Source of the DNA: Faecalibacterium taiwanense
GTDB taxonomy: Bacteria > Bacillota > Clostridia > Oscillospirales > Ruminococcaceae
Assembly: GCF_036632915.2 (NCBI RefSeq)
Contig: NZ_CP155552.1
Location: 2,108,001 to 2,172,000, forward strand
DNA length: 64,000 bases
Reading direction: 5' to 3'
This document shows, piece by piece, positions 22,429 to 30,828 of the stretch. The translations under genes were made by a program, and so were the position numbers. Within the stretch, counting starts at the first letter, position 1, and each line of letters starts with the position of its first letter. The notes under the pieces were generated by a model. The model made no database searches and was not told where the DNA came from. It saw only the letters and a program-made list of their open reading frames with translations.

Positions 22429-23172
22429 TCACTGATAGGTCTCGATGCTCACGCTGTTGATGGTGATGTCCTCACGGGGCTTCTGGTTTTCGTCCACGGC
22501 GGTCTGGCCGATGGCATCCACCACGTCCATGCCCTCGTACACCTGCCCCAGCACGGTATCGGTGTAGTCAAGATAAGGCGCGCCGCCTGCCGTCTGGTAG
22601 GCAGAAACGACCTCCGCGCGGTAGCCCGCGCTGTTCATCTGGTCCACAAGCTCCTGCGTCACCGACTGGTCTCCCGGCAGGGTCTGCACCACGTAAAAGA
22701 CGCTGGCACACTCGCCGGAAGCATCCGTGCCCATGCACAGGGCACCGGAATAATGGTGCAGGCTGTCGGTGGTCTCAGCCGGGTAGCGGCTGCCGTTCCA
22801 GATGGTACTGCCCCTGCCGTCGGCCCCCTGTCCGGCCTCCACCACAAAGCCGCTCTCCACACGGGAGACTGTCAGGCCGTTGTAGTAGCCTGCCTGCACA
22901 AGGCCTGCAAAGTTATCATAGGCCTGCGGGGCCTTATCCGGGAAAAGCACCGCCTTGAACACGCCTGCCGAGGTATCGAACACCGCAATGGTGTCCCCCG
23001 CCGCAGGGTGGGCAAACTGCAGCTCTGCCGATTCCACTGCCGGGCGGTCGATCTTCTGGACTGTACTGCCGCCGCTGCCTTTGCCAAAGTGCAGAAAGCT
23101 CCCGGCACTGCAGCCCGTCAGCGCCAGCGCCGCTGCCAGCACAAACGCCGCCCATCTTTTTTTATGCATCAT
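22429..23172 (-). CDS. Lipoprotein cyclophilin-type peptidyl-prolyl cis-trans isomerase
   Basis: 247 residues from the ATG at 23172. The signal peptide MMHKKRWAAFVLAAALALTG ends in the lipobox LTGC, so the protein should be anchored outside the membrane. The cyclophilin domain spans about 55-245: FPDKAPQAYDNFAGLV, YYNGLTVSRVESGFVVEAGQ and VYEGMDVVDAI are recognisable. The usual FxMANxGP stretch reads ALCMGTDASGECASVFYVV, so activity may be reduced. Probable role: folding of secreted proteins. An upstream in-frame start at 23208 would break the signal peptide. Confidence 0.88.
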   Translation of the reverse strand: MMHKKRWAAFVLAAALALTGCSAGSFLHFGKGSGGSTVQKIDRPAVESAELQFAHPAAGDTIAVFDTSAGVFKAVLFPDKAPQAYDNFAGLVQAGYYNGLTVSRVESGFVVEAGQGADGRGSTIWNGSRYPAETTDSLHHYSGALCMGTDASGECASVFYVVQTLPGDQSVTQELVDQMNSAGYRAEVVSAYQTAGGAPYLDYTDTVLGQVYEGMDVVDAIGQTAVDENQKPREDITINSVSIETYQ

Positions 23173-23316
23173 TTCCGCCCACGCTCCATACTCTATAGTA
23201 ACCTGCACGGCACACCGTGCACAGAAGATTCAGAGGATAGTATATCATATTCTGCCGCAGAGTGCGAGAGCAAATGCGTGAAAATTTGCTGCACAATTTC
23301 TGTGCGAAAAAGCATC

Positions 23317-23345
23317 TTGACGAGCAGGCGAAAAAACGCTACACT
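23317..23345 (+). promoter_or_regulatory. Promoter of the DUF1292 gene
   Basis: TTGACG, a 17-bp spacer and TACACT, 66 bp upstream of the start codon. Confidence 0.75.
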
Positions 23346-23411
23346 ATATGCAGGCCAAGCGGGCGGCGCACAAACAGCCCGTTTTATGACACGATACAGG
23401 AGACAATATCT

Positions 23412-23723
23412 ATGTCTGACGAAATCAAGAACCCTAATACCGAAGAAGATCAGCCCGACCTGATGACCCTGGAGGATGAGGACGGCAACGAGATCACATT
23501 TGAGGTGATCGATGCGCTGGACCACAAGGGTGTGCATTATCTGGCTGCTGTGGAATACGCCGAGACCGAAGAGGAAGCTGAGAATGCTCAGCTGGTCATT
23601 CTGAGCGTTGGCGAGGATGACGAAGGCGAATATCTGGATGTCGTGGACGACGACGAACTGCTGCTGGAGCTGGGCAAGCTGTTTGAAGAGCGCCTGAGCG
23701 ACGAGTACGACATCGAAGAATAA
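23412..23723 (+). CDS. DUF1292 domain protein (YrzB-like)
   Basis: 103 residues, strongly acidic. LEDEDGNEITFEVID at 21-35 and the late ILSVGEDDEGEYLDVVDD are the DUF1292 signature. Function unknown; in Firmicutes it is often linked to ruvX (yrrK), and here ruvX is the nearest upstream gene on this strand. ATG chosen at 23412 with CAGGAGA before it. Confidence 0.9.
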   Translation: MSDEIKNPNTEEDQPDLMTLEDEDGNEITFEVIDALDHKGVHYLAAVEYAETEEEAENAQLVILSVGEDDEGEYLDVVDDDELLLELGKLFEERLSDEYDIEE

Positions 23724-23753
23724 TTCCAGACAAATTACCCGGCAAAACTTCCT

Positions 23754-23945
23754 GCCCGGCTCGATTTGTTGCGGTTTATATGATCCTACTAATCATTCAA
23801 CGGGAGCTTGGAGTTCCCCGGTGGATTGCAGACCTCCCCGTCATGGGGCGACCATGAAGGCTCGATGAGGAAGCGCGAACCCGGAGACAGGGCACCCACC
23901 TGTCCGTAAGGGTAGGTTTGATTGACCGCAGACGACCGGGCGGGA
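23754..23945 (+). ncRNA. ssrS: Probable 6S RNA
   Basis: A gene-free 190-nt stretch that folds as one long rod. The closing stem GCCCGG/CCGGGC plus TGCGGT/ACCGCA joins the two ends; the middle has CCCC/GGGG and other interrupted stems around a loosely paired centre, and the 3' part reads GGCACCCACCTGTCC then GACCGCAGACGACCGGGC. This is the architecture of 6S RNA, which mimics an open promoter and binds sigma-A RNA polymerase. It lacks the SRP, tmRNA and RNase P cores. Identification is by eye. Confidence 0.65.
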
Positions 23946-23958
23946 TCTTTTTATAGCA

Positions 23959-24020
23959 ATCCATCCACCTCTGTCCTCTGCACTTTCTGCAGAGATGCAG
24001 TGTGTGGATTTTTTATTATC
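23959..24020 (+). terminator. Terminator behind the 6S-like RNA
   Basis: AATCCATCCAC...GTGTGGATT outer stem with the inner hairpin CTCTGCACTTTCTGCAGAG, followed by TTTTTTATTAT. Confidence 0.7.
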
Positions 24021-24042
24021 TTGAAAGGATGTGCATTGCGGC

Positions 24043-24690
24043 ATGAAGTCAGAACATCTGGTGGGCACCTCCATCCCCCGCTTTACCTTTGATACCCCCA
24101 CCACACCGGGCAATGATTTTTACAAGCTGTGCGAAGGGGAGCACCCTCTGGTCATGATCTTCCTGCCTGCCTTTGACCACCCTGTCACGCGGGAATATCT
24201 GACCCGCTACCTGCAGACCCTGCCCAGACTGCGCGGCGTGCGGCTGGCCTGCGTGGTGCGTTCCTCGCCCCGCATGGTGGCAAAGGCCACACAGGGGGCC
24301 GAGTTTCCCTTCACCCTCATCTGCGACGCGCCGGGGGTGCTGTACGGCTACCTTGGCGTAGAACAGGCCCGCGGCATCCTGAGCTGGAGCTTTGCGGCCC
24401 AGCGCATCTACAAAGCGGCCAAAGAGCAGGGCTACCGCTACAACAGCAATGCTCCGCAGCAGCTGCCGCTGACGCTGGTGGTGGGCCACATGGGTAAGAT
24501 CCTGTTTACCCACTCCGGCCGCAGCCAGACCGACCTGCCGGAGGACTGCGCCGCCATCCGCGAGATCACCCGCGAGGTGGTGCGCACCATGGCCGAGGAC
24601 CAGCGGCGTGCACACCCCCACTGCTCCGACGAAACGCTCACCCTGCCGGATCTGGTAGGCTGGGATGATCTTGACGGAAGCAGTAATTGA
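24043..24690 (+). CDS. Redoxin-like protein without the peroxidatic cysteine
   Basis: 215 residues with a thioredoxin-fold/AhpC-like layout: FTFDTPTTPG near 15, LVMIFLPAFDHPVTREYL near 35-55, and FPFTLICDAPGVLYGYLGV near 90. In peroxiredoxins the second block is PxxxTxxC; here the cysteine place is occupied by D/H/V residues, so classic peroxidase chemistry is unlikely. LTLVVGHMGKILFTHSG is the late beta-hairpin. Start at ATG 24043; the AAAGGA is distant and a GTG at 24031 is the alternative. It follows the 6S-like RNA. Confidence 0.75.
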   Translation: MKSEHLVGTSIPRFTFDTPTTPGNDFYKLCEGEHPLVMIFLPAFDHPVTREYLTRYLQTLPRLRGVRLACVVRSSPRMVAKATQGAEFPFTLICDAPGVLYGYLGVEQARGILSWSFAAQRIYKAAKEQGYRYNSNAPQQLPLTLVVGHMGKILFTHSGRSQTDLPEDCAAIREITREVVRTMAEDQRRAHPHCSDETLTLPDLVGWDDLDGSSN

Positions 24691-24716
24691 GTCAACAAGC
24701 AAAAGCACCTGCAATT

Positions 24717-24843
24717 GACCCTCTCAGGCGCTGACGCGCCAGCTCTCCCGAAGGGAGAGCTTTTTTACTTCTGGAGGACAGGCACAATAAAGCTCCCCCT
24801 TTCGGGGGAGCTGGCAATGCCGTAGGCATTGACTGAGAGGGTC
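24717..24843. repeat. REPIN-like inverted repeat doublet
   Basis: GACCCTCTCAGGCGCTGACG at the left, inverted form ending GACTGAGAGGGTC at the right. The last bases overlap the DUF378 stop codon at 24842-24844. Confidence 0.85.
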
Positions 24844-25045
24844 ATTCATCCGTTTCGTCCGAAAACAGCCCCGGGATGCCGCACAGGGCTGCAATGCCCA
24901 CCAGCGTGAACACGATGCGCGACCAGATGGATGCACTGCCGCCCAGCAGCCAGCCCACAAAATCGAATTGGAACAGCCCCACAAGGCCCCAGTTGATGCC
25001 GCCCACGATCATTAAGATCAGACAGATTTTATAAAAGGTCTGCAC
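24842..25045 (-). CDS. DUF378 small membrane protein
   Basis: 67 residues with two membrane helices. MIVGGINWGLVGLFQFDFV is the DUF378 signature and GIAALCGIPGLF the second helix end. Function unknown. GTG at 25045 is chosen because AAGGAGG lies 8 bp before it. The stop codon is inside the repeat doublet. Confidence 0.85.
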   Translation of the reverse strand: MQTFYKICLILMIVGGINWGLVGLFQFDFVGWLLGGSASIWSRIVFTLVGIAALCGIPGLFSDETDE

Positions 25046-25104
25046 AAAAAAGACCTCCTTCCTTTGCGGGCAGTATGCCCCGTAGGAAGGAGGTCTATGC
25101 ATTT

Positions 25105-25980
25105 TTATCGGCTCACCCGTGCGCCGCCGCGGTCAGGCTGCGCCACGTACACCTGCTTCCAGCGCCGCTTTGCGGCCTGTGCAGCAGCCCGTGCGGCCCC
25201 TTCGTCCCGGAATACGCCGAACACCGCCGCACCGCTGCCGGTCATCAGGGCGGTGACAGCGCCATGCTCCCGCAGCAGGGCCTTGATGGCCCCGGTATCC
25301 TTTGCTCCGCTGCACTCTTCCAGCGCATTGCCGGCGGCGGCACAAAGGGCATCCAGATCTCCGGCACGGATAGCGGCTTCCTGCGCTCCGCAGTCCGGGT
25401 GGATGCTGCTGCCCACCCGGTCATAGGCCGCAAAGGCCTCCGGGGTGGAAACGCCGTAGTCCGGCATCACCACCGTGAACCAGCACTCCGGCACCGGCGG
25501 CAGCGCCTTGAGAAAATCGCCCACACCCTGCACCCGGCAGGTGCCGCCCATCAGGGCAAAGGGCACATCCGCACCGATCTTTGCGCCCAGCGCGCACAGC
25601 TCACTCATGGAAAGGTGCGCACCGTACAGCTCGTTCATGCCCACCAGAACAGCGGCAGCATCGGCACTGCCGCCCGCCATGCCCGCCCGCACCGGGGTAT
25701 TTTTATAGATTGTGATGTCCACTCCCGCCAGAAGGCCGGTGTAGTCAAAAAAGGCCAGCGCTGCCTTGATGGCAGTGTTTTTGTTATTGGGGGCCACCAG
25801 ACTGCCCGGCAGACGCAGGTTCAGGTAGGGGCTGCGGCGCAGCACCACCCGCTCGTACAGGGTAATGGCCTGCATGGTCATGTCCAGATCATGGTAGCCG
25901 CCCGGCAGAAGGCCCACCACATCCAGCGCCAGATTGAGCTTTGCGGGGGCCAGAATGGTCACGCAGTTCAGCCTTGCCAT
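25105..25980 (-). CDS. ispE: 4-diphosphocytidyl-2-C-methyl-D-erythritol kinase
   Basis: 291 residues, GHMP kinase of the MEP isoprenoid pathway, phosphorylating CDP-ME at the 2-hydroxyl. Substrate motif APAKLNLALDVVG at 11-23, ATP loop PVRAGMAGGSADAAAVL at about 90, and ALMTGSGAAVFGVF near 255. Shine-Dalgarno GAGGAGG. It lies 10 bp behind the aminotransferase gene. Confidence 0.95.
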   Translation of the reverse strand: MARLNCVTILAPAKLNLALDVVGLLPGGYHDLDMTMQAITLYERVVLRRSPYLNLRLPGSLVAPNNKNTAIKAALAFFDYTGLLAGVDITIYKNTPVRAGMAGGSADAAAVLVGMNELYGAHLSMSELCALGAKIGADVPFALMGGTCRVQGVGDFLKALPPVPECWFTVVMPDYGVSTPEAFAAYDRVGSSIHPDCGAQEAAIRAGDLDALCAAAGNALEECSGAKDTGAIKALLREHGAVTALMTGSGAAVFGVFRDEGAARAAAQAAKRRWKQVYVAQPDRGGARVSR

Positions 25981-25990
25981 TTGTTCCTCC

Positions 25991-27175
25991 TCAGATGCCG
26001 TGATAGATGCCGTTTTCCTGCAGGAATTCCCGGATGCGCCGGAGCGCTTCCTTCAGATGCTCCACGCTGTAGGCATAGGAAATGCGGGCGTAGCCTTCAC
26101 CGGAAGCGCCAAAGGCGTCGCCGGGGATGATGGCCACATGCTTCTGTTCCAGCAGCTTCGTGCAGAAATCCTGACTGCTCATGCCCGTGCTCTTGATGCA
26201 GGGGAAGGCGTAGAACGCACCGCGCGGCTCAAAGCAGGTCAGGCCCATATCGTTAAAGGACTTCACCACAAGGCGGCGGCGCATATTGTACTCGTCGCGC
26301 ATGCGGTCGATCTCGCCATCGCACTCCTTCAGGGCGGTGATGGCGGCGTACTGGCTGGTGGTGGGGGCACTCATGATAGCACTCTGGTGGATCTTGGTCA
26401 TGATCCGGATGATGGGTGCCGGGCCGCAGGCATAGCCCAGACGCCAACCGGTCATGGCGTAAGTCTTGGAGAAGCCGTTCACCACGATGGTGCGCTCGGC
26501 CATGCCGGGCAGGGTGGCAATGGAAACATGAGGCCGCAGGCCATAGTTCAGCTCTGCATAAATTTCGTCGGAGAGCACCATGATGTTGGTACCGCGCAGC
26601 ACCTCAGCTACAGCTTCCAGATCCTCGCGCTCCATCACCGCACCGGTGGGGTTGTTGGGGAACGGCATGATGAGCAGCTTTGTCTTGGGGGTGATGGCTG
26701 CTTTCAGCGCATCGGCACGCAGGCGGAACTCGTCCTCCTGACGGCAAGCCACATGCACCGGCACACCGCCGGACAGGGTGGTGATGGGCTCGTAGCACAC
26801 AAAGCAGGGCTCCGGGATGATGACCTCGTCCCCGGGCTGCACCAGCGTGCGGATGCACATATCAATGGCTTCGCTGCCGCCCACCGTGATGAGCACCTCG
26901 TGCAGCGGGTCGTAGTGCAGGCCCATGCGGCGCTCCAGATACTTTGCCACCTCGGCGCGCAGCTCCTTCAGGCCTGCGTTGGAGGTGTAGCGGGTGCGGC
27001 CATGCTCCAGACTCTCAATGCCGGCTTCGCGCACAGCCCATGGCGTTTTAAAGTCCGGCTCGCCCACGCCCAGACTGATGCACTCGGGCATTTCGGCAGC
27101 CAGATCGAAAAATTTGCGGATGCCGGAGGGGCGCATGGCCTCAGCGGCAGGCGCGATCAGTTTATCGTAGTCCAT
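25991..27175 (-). CDS. PLP-dependent class I/II aminotransferase
   Basis: 394 residues. The PLP lysine is in the motif NGFSKTYAMTGWRLGYACGP; FPNNPTGAVMEREDLE and LSDEIYAEL are further fold-type I landmarks. Probably an aromatic or aspartate-type transaminase (AspB/PatA group), substrate not assignable. The start at 27175 overlaps the preceding regulator's stop codon as TGATG, so the two genes are coupled: the Lrp-type regulator probably governs amino-acid metabolism together with this enzyme. Confidence 0.92.
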   Translation of the reverse strand: MDYDKLIAPAAEAMRPSGIRKFFDLAAEMPECISLGVGEPDFKTPWAVREAGIESLEHGRTRYTSNAGLKELRAEVAKYLERRMGLHYDPLHEVLITVGGSEAIDMCIRTLVQPGDEVIIPEPCFVCYEPITTLSGGVPVHVACRQEDEFRLRADALKAAITPKTKLLIMPFPNNPTGAVMEREDLEAVAEVLRGTNIMVLSDEIYAELNYGLRPHVSIATLPGMAERTIVVNGFSKTYAMTGWRLGYACGPAPIIRIMTKIHQSAIMSAPTTSQYAAITALKECDGEIDRMRDEYNMRRRLVVKSFNDMGLTCFEPRGAFYAFPCIKSTGMSSQDFCTKLLEQKHVAIIPGDAFGASGEGYARISYAYSVEHLKEALRRIREFLQENGIYHGI

Positions 27176-27653
27176 CACAGCACCGTGCACTCTCTTTCAT
27201 CGATTTCTTCGTCCTGATACAGGCGGCCCTCCTTTTATAGGTGCGCAGCACAAAATGGGTGGCGGTGGACAGCACATCGTCCAGCGGAGAAAGGCGCTTT
27301 GCCACGAACAGGGCGATCTCCTGGAAGGTCTGGCCCTTGATCACCAGCTGCAGGTCGTAGCCGCCGCTCATCAGCAGCACGCTCTCCACCTCGTCAAAGG
27401 CGGCAATGGTGGCTGCGATCTCGTCAAAGCCGCGGCTCTTCTTGGGGCTGACGTTCAGCTCGATGACGGCCTCCACACGGTTGACCCCGGCCTTTTCCCA
27501 GTCCACGAGGGTCTTGTAGCCCTTGATGATGCCCTGCGCCCGGGCCAGATCGATCATGGCCGCCACCTCGGCGGGGGATTTATTCAGCATCGTGGCGATA
27601 TCCTCAATGGGCAGCCGCGCGTTGTCTTCCAGGATCTTCAAAAGCTGTTCCAT
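27175..27653 (-). CDS. Lrp/AsnC family transcriptional regulator, one frameshift near the end
   Basis: N-terminal winged helix (LLKILEDNARLPIEDIATML) and C-terminal ligand-binding RAM domain (ESVLLMSGGYDLQLVIKG). After THFVLRTYK the annotated frame turns into RRAACIRTKK, while the neighbouring frame gives EGRLYQDEEIDERECTVL and stops exactly at the aminotransferase start. A missing base in the A-run (27233-27236) explains this; the repaired protein has 159 residues. Shine-Dalgarno AAGGAG. A TGCTATACT extended -10 lies at 27702-27707. Confidence 0.88.
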
Positions 27654-27789
27654 AGTATTTTGCTCCTTCTCAGCCCGTAATCGGGAAATAAATTATCTAT
27701 AAGTATAGCACAAGCTGTAAAAGATTGCACCCAATTTTTGGGATAGAATGTCTTTTTCCCCTCGTGTCTGTTCTTTTTTACAAAAAGTG

Positions 27790-27818
27790 TGTTCAAATTT
27801 TGCCAAATCTGCTATACT
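27790..27818 (+). promoter_or_regulatory. Likely promoter of the ACT-UPF0210 operon
   Basis: TATACT at 27813-27818 with a poor -35 (TGTTCA) 17 bp upstream, 68 bp before the start codon. Confidence 0.5.
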
Positions 27819-27885
27819 GGAAAAGTAAGAGTGTGCCGGAACGCTTGCGGCACCGTTCATCAAAAGGAAAACGAGGGTGGAAACG

Positions 27886-28155
27886 ATGAAAGCATTCATT
27901 ACCGTCATTGGTCACGATACCGTGGGCGTTGTTGCCAAGGTCGCCGGTCTGTGCACCGAACTGAACATCAACATCGAGGACGTGACCCAGAGCATCCTGC
28001 AGGGCATGTTCGCCATGATCATGCTGGTGGATATCTCCAAGTGCAATGTGGGCCACGAAGAGCTGCACAAGCGCTGCGATGCACTGGCCGCCGAGATGGG
28101 CATGCAGATCAACGTGACCCGTCAGGAAGTCTTTGACGCCATGCACACCATCTGA
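27886..28155 (+). CDS. ACT domain protein (UPF0237)
   Basis: 89 residues forming one ACT domain: MKAFITVIGHDTVGVVAKVA, then LNINIEDVTQSILQGMFAMI. ACT domains bind amino acids or other small ligands. The gene precedes the UPF0210 gene by 18 bp, a pairing seen across Firmicutes. Strong GAGGGTGG Shine-Dalgarno before the ATG. Confidence 0.92.
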   Translation: MKAFITVIGHDTVGVVAKVAGLCTELNINIEDVTQSILQGMFAMIMLVDISKCNVGHEELHKRCDALAAEMGMQINVTRQEVFDAMHTI

Positions 28156-28173
28156 TGGAGGGAGTACACTGCA

Positions 28174-29541
28174 ATGAGTATGTTTAACACCGGTGACATC
28201 CTCGAGACCATCGAGATGTTCACTCAGGACAATCTGGATGTGCGCACTGTCACCATGGGCATCAGCCTGCTGGACTGCATCGACCCGGACCCGAAGAAGG
28301 CGTGCGAGAACATCTATAACAAGATCACCACCAAGGCCGCAAACCTTGTGCCCACGGTGGAGCATATCAGTGCCGAGTACGGTATTCCCATCATCAACAA
28401 ACGCATCAGTGTCACACCCATCGCCATGCTGCTGGGTGCCTGCCCGGATGCCGACCCTGTGGAGTTTGCAAAAACTCTGGATGCCGCCGGTAAAAAGGTG
28501 GGTGTAAACTTTGTGGGCGGCTACAGTGCTTTGGTGCACAAGGGCTTTTCTGCCGGTGACCGCCGCCTGATCGAGTCCATTCCCCGCGCACTGGCCGAGA
28601 CCGACATCGTGTGCAGCTCGGTGAACATTGGTGCCACCAAGGCAGGCCTGAATATGGACGCTGTCAAGCTCATGGGCGAGGCCGTCAAGAAGGCCAGTGA
28701 GCTGACGGCTGGTCGTCAGTGCATCGGTGCCGCAAAGCTGGTGGTGTTCTGCAACGCACCGGAGGACAACCCCTTCATGGCCGGTGCATTCCACGGCCCC
28801 GGCGAGCCGGACTGTGAGATCCACGTGGGCGTTTCCGGCCCCGGCGCTGTGCGCGCTGCACTGGCCCGCCTGCCCAAGGATGCCCCCATCGACGAGGTGG
28901 CAGAGCTGGTCAAGCGCACCGCCTTCAAGATCACCCGCGTGGGCCAGCTGGTGGCCAATCTGGCTTCTCAGGCACTGGGCGTGCCCGCCGGCATCATCGA
29001 CCTGTCGCTGGCACCTACCCCCGCCATCGGCGACAGTGTGGCCAATATTCTGGAAGAGATGGGCCTTGAGACCTGCGGCTGCTGCGGCACCACCGCCTGT
29101 CTGGCCCTGCTGAACGATGCCGTGAAGAAGGGCGGCGTGATGGCCTCCAACCACGTGGGCGGTCTGTCTGGTGCCTTCATCCCGGTCAGCGAGGATGCCG
29201 GCATGATCCACGCCGCCGAGACCGGATGCCTGACCATTGAAAAGCTGGAAGCCATGACCGCCGTCTGCTCGGTGGGCATCGATATGGTCATCATCCCGGG
29301 CGACACCACCCCGGCTGTCATCAGCGCCCTGATCGCTGACGAAGCCGCCATCGGCATGGTGAACAGCAAGACCACCGCCGTGCGCGTGATCCCTGCCATT
29401 GGCCGCAAGGCCGGCGAGGTGCTGGACTTTGGCGGTCTGCTGGGCTATGGCCCCATCATGGCCGTGAACCAGCACGACCCGTCCGTGTTCATCAACCGCG
29501 GCGGCCGCCTGCCTGCCCCCATGCAGTCGCTGAAGAACTAA
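28174..29541 (+). CDS. UPF0210/DUF711 (PFL family) protein
   Basis: 455 residues, full length. Conserved stretches [30 protein letters not shown] and [19 protein letters not shown] are seen. Function unknown; the family resembles glycyl radical enzymes in overall fold but no radical glycine loop is obvious. Cotranscribed with the ACT protein, which may sense its ligand. An interspersed repeat begins 3 bp after the stop. Confidence 0.92.
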   Translation: MSMFNTGDILETIEMFTQDNLDVRTVTMGISLLDCIDPDPKKACENIYNKITTKAANLVPTVEHISAEYGIPIINKRISVTPIAMLLGACPDADPVEFAKTLDAAGKKVGVNFVGGYSALVHKGFSAGDRRLIESIPRALAETDIVCSSVNIGATKAGLNMDAVKLMGEAVKKASELTAGRQCIGAAKLVVFCNAPEDNPFMAGAFHGPGEPDCEIHVGVSGPGAVRAALARLPKDAPIDEVAELVKRTAFKITRVGQLVANLASQALGVPAGIIDLSLAPTPAIGDSVANILEEMGLETCGCCGTTACLALLNDAVKKGGVMASNHVGGLSGAFIPVSEDAGMIHAAETGCLTIEKLEAMTAVCSVGIDMVIIPGDTTPAVISALIADEAAIGMVNSKTTAVRVIPAIGRKAGEVLDFGGLLGYGPIMAVNQHDPSVFINRGGRLPAPMQSLKN

Positions 29542-29543
29542 AG

Positions 29544-29604
29544 GACCCTCTCAGTCATCTCGCATACGCTCGATGCCAGCTCCCCCGAAAGGGGGAGCTT
29601 TTTT
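29544..29604. repeat. Left repeat flanking the DUF559 gene
   Basis: GACCCTCTCAGTCATC, a small hairpin, then AGCTCCCCC/GGGGGAGCT with a run of T. Half of the family doublet. Its inverted partner is 414 bp further on, with the DUF559 gene in between. Confidence 0.8.
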
Positions 29605-29627
29605 CAAACCGAAAGCAGGTGTTTCCT

Positions 29628-29993
29628 ATGAAACCGAACATCGTTCCCAAAAATGGCGATATGCTGCCTCGTGCACGCGAGCTGCGCCGCGAAATGACGC
29701 CGCAGGAAAGAAAGCTATGGTATCAGTTTTTGCGCCGCTACCCGGTAAAAATTTATAAGCAGCGCATCATTGAATCTTTTATTGCTGATTTTTACTGTTC
29801 TCGCGCACAACTGGTCATCGAATTGGATGGAGCACAACACACCACCGAACAAGGGCTTCTGTATGACCGTGAACGGAGCAGCATCTTTTCGCAGTACGGC
29901 TTGGATGTTCTTCGTTTTTCTAATTATGAAGTGGATCTTCAGTTTGAAGCAGTCTGTGAAAAAATCCATCAGACGATTCAATCTCGCCTTTGA
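29628..29993 (+). CDS. DUF559 family endonuclease-like protein
   Basis: 121 residues. AQVIELDGAQH-type core is visible as LVIELDGAQHTTEQG, with an upstream E in RIIESFIADF and a downstream LRFSNYEV, the Vsr/restriction-endonuclease-like fold of DUF559. The N-terminal ARELRREMTPQERKLWYQFL is the usual start of the family. The ATG has AGGTG 6 bp upstream. GC content is visibly lower than in its neighbours. The gene sits alone between two inverted copies of the interspersed repeat, taking the place of the usual 45-bp spacer. Confidence 0.88.
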   Translation: MKPNIVPKNGDMLPRARELRREMTPQERKLWYQFLRRYPVKIYKQRIIESFIADFYCSRAQLVIELDGAQHTTEQGLLYDRERSSIFSQYGLDVLRFSNYEVDLQFEAVCEKIHQTIQSRL

Positions 29994-30017
29994 AGCTGCA
30001 CTTTCCCGGTATATGCA

Positions 30018-30073
30018 CAAAAGCTCCCCCCCTCGGGGGAGCTGGCATTGCGCAGCAATGCCTGAGAGGGTTC
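30018..30073. repeat. Right repeat flanking the DUF559 gene
   Basis: AAAAGCTCCCCCCCTCGGGG, a small hairpin GCATTGCGCAGCAATGC, then CTGAGAGGGTTC: reverse complement in form of the copy at 29544-29604. Confidence 0.8.
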
Positions 30074-30097
30074 GTTCTTTCCTGAATAAATTCTTTT

Positions 30098-30146
30098 CAA
30101 CAGGCCCATCCTCTGGATAACATTTCCAGAAGAAGGGTCTGTTTTT
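30098..30146 (+). terminator. Hairpin before spoIIR
   Basis: AACAGGCCC...GGGTCTGTT outer stem with one mismatch, inner CTGGA/TCCAG, then TTTTT. Acts as terminator of the upstream segment and also holds the Shine-Dalgarno of spoIIR, which could limit its translation. Confidence 0.55.
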
Positions 30147-30776
30147 ATGTTATCCAGAATGCTTACACGTTCTCAGATGGCTCTGCTCTGCCTTGGCCTG
30201 TTTCTCGCCCTTGCCCTGTGTGGCGCATGGCAGACATTTGCATGGGGCCGCACCCAGCTGGACACCGGGGCGCTGGTGTGCACCGACACCCTGCGCCTGC
30301 ACATCCGGGCTGAGAGCGATTCCATTGCCAGCCAGAGCGCAAAGCTCCATGTGCGGGATGCCGTGCTTGCCTATCTGGACACCGCCTGCCCGGCACGGAG
30401 CAAACCGGAAGCGATCGCCTGGGCGGCGCAGCATCTATTTGAGCTGCAGCTCACGGCTCGGCACGCGCTGGCACAGCTGAACATCCGCACTCCGGTGCGG
30501 GTGCAGCTGGTGAACATGTACTTCGACACCCGGCGCTACGCTTCGGGCATCCTGCCTGCCGGGCGGTACGACGCTTTGCGCATCGATCTCGGTGCCGGAA
30601 AAGGCCGCAACTGGTGGTGCGTGCTCTACCCGGGCCTGTGCCGCTCTGCCTGCGGCAGCTATGCCCAGCCTGCCGAAAACGACCTTGTGTGCGGGGAGTA
30701 CATCCTCCGGCTCCGGCTGGTGGAATGGGTGCAGCAGCGCACCGCCCGCCGGGAGGACGTGGTGCTGCTTGGGTAA
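30147..30776 (+). CDS. spoIIR: Stage II sporulation protein R (SpoIIR) homologue
   Basis: 209 residues. One N-terminal membrane helix (MALLCLGLFLALALCGAW) is followed by the SpoIIR core: LRLHIRAESDSIASQSAKLH, VRDAVLAYL and GRNWWCVLYPGLCRSA. In Bacillus SpoIIR is secreted from the forespore and triggers SpoIIGA to process pro-sigma-E. Faecalibacterium is regarded as non-sporulating, so a kept spoIIR is notable. All core blocks seem intact. Confidence 0.85.
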   Translation: MLSRMLTRSQMALLCLGLFLALALCGAWQTFAWGRTQLDTGALVCTDTLRLHIRAESDSIASQSAKLHVRDAVLAYLDTACPARSKPEAIAWAAQHLFELQLTARHALAQLNIRTPVRVQLVNMYFDTRRYASGILPAGRYDALRIDLGAGKGRNWWCVLYPGLCRSACGSYAQPAENDLVCGEYILRLRLVEWVQQRTARREDVVLLG

Positions 30777-30828
30777 CGCCCGGTGCTTTCGCCGCATAGC
30801 ATAGGGCGAAAGGAGTGTGTTATCCACT

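Noticed and set aside
27793..29475. Minus-strand frame of 560 codons opposite the UPF0210 gene
   Set aside because: Antisense shadow of a conserved protein; histidine- and glycine-rich without recognisable domain.
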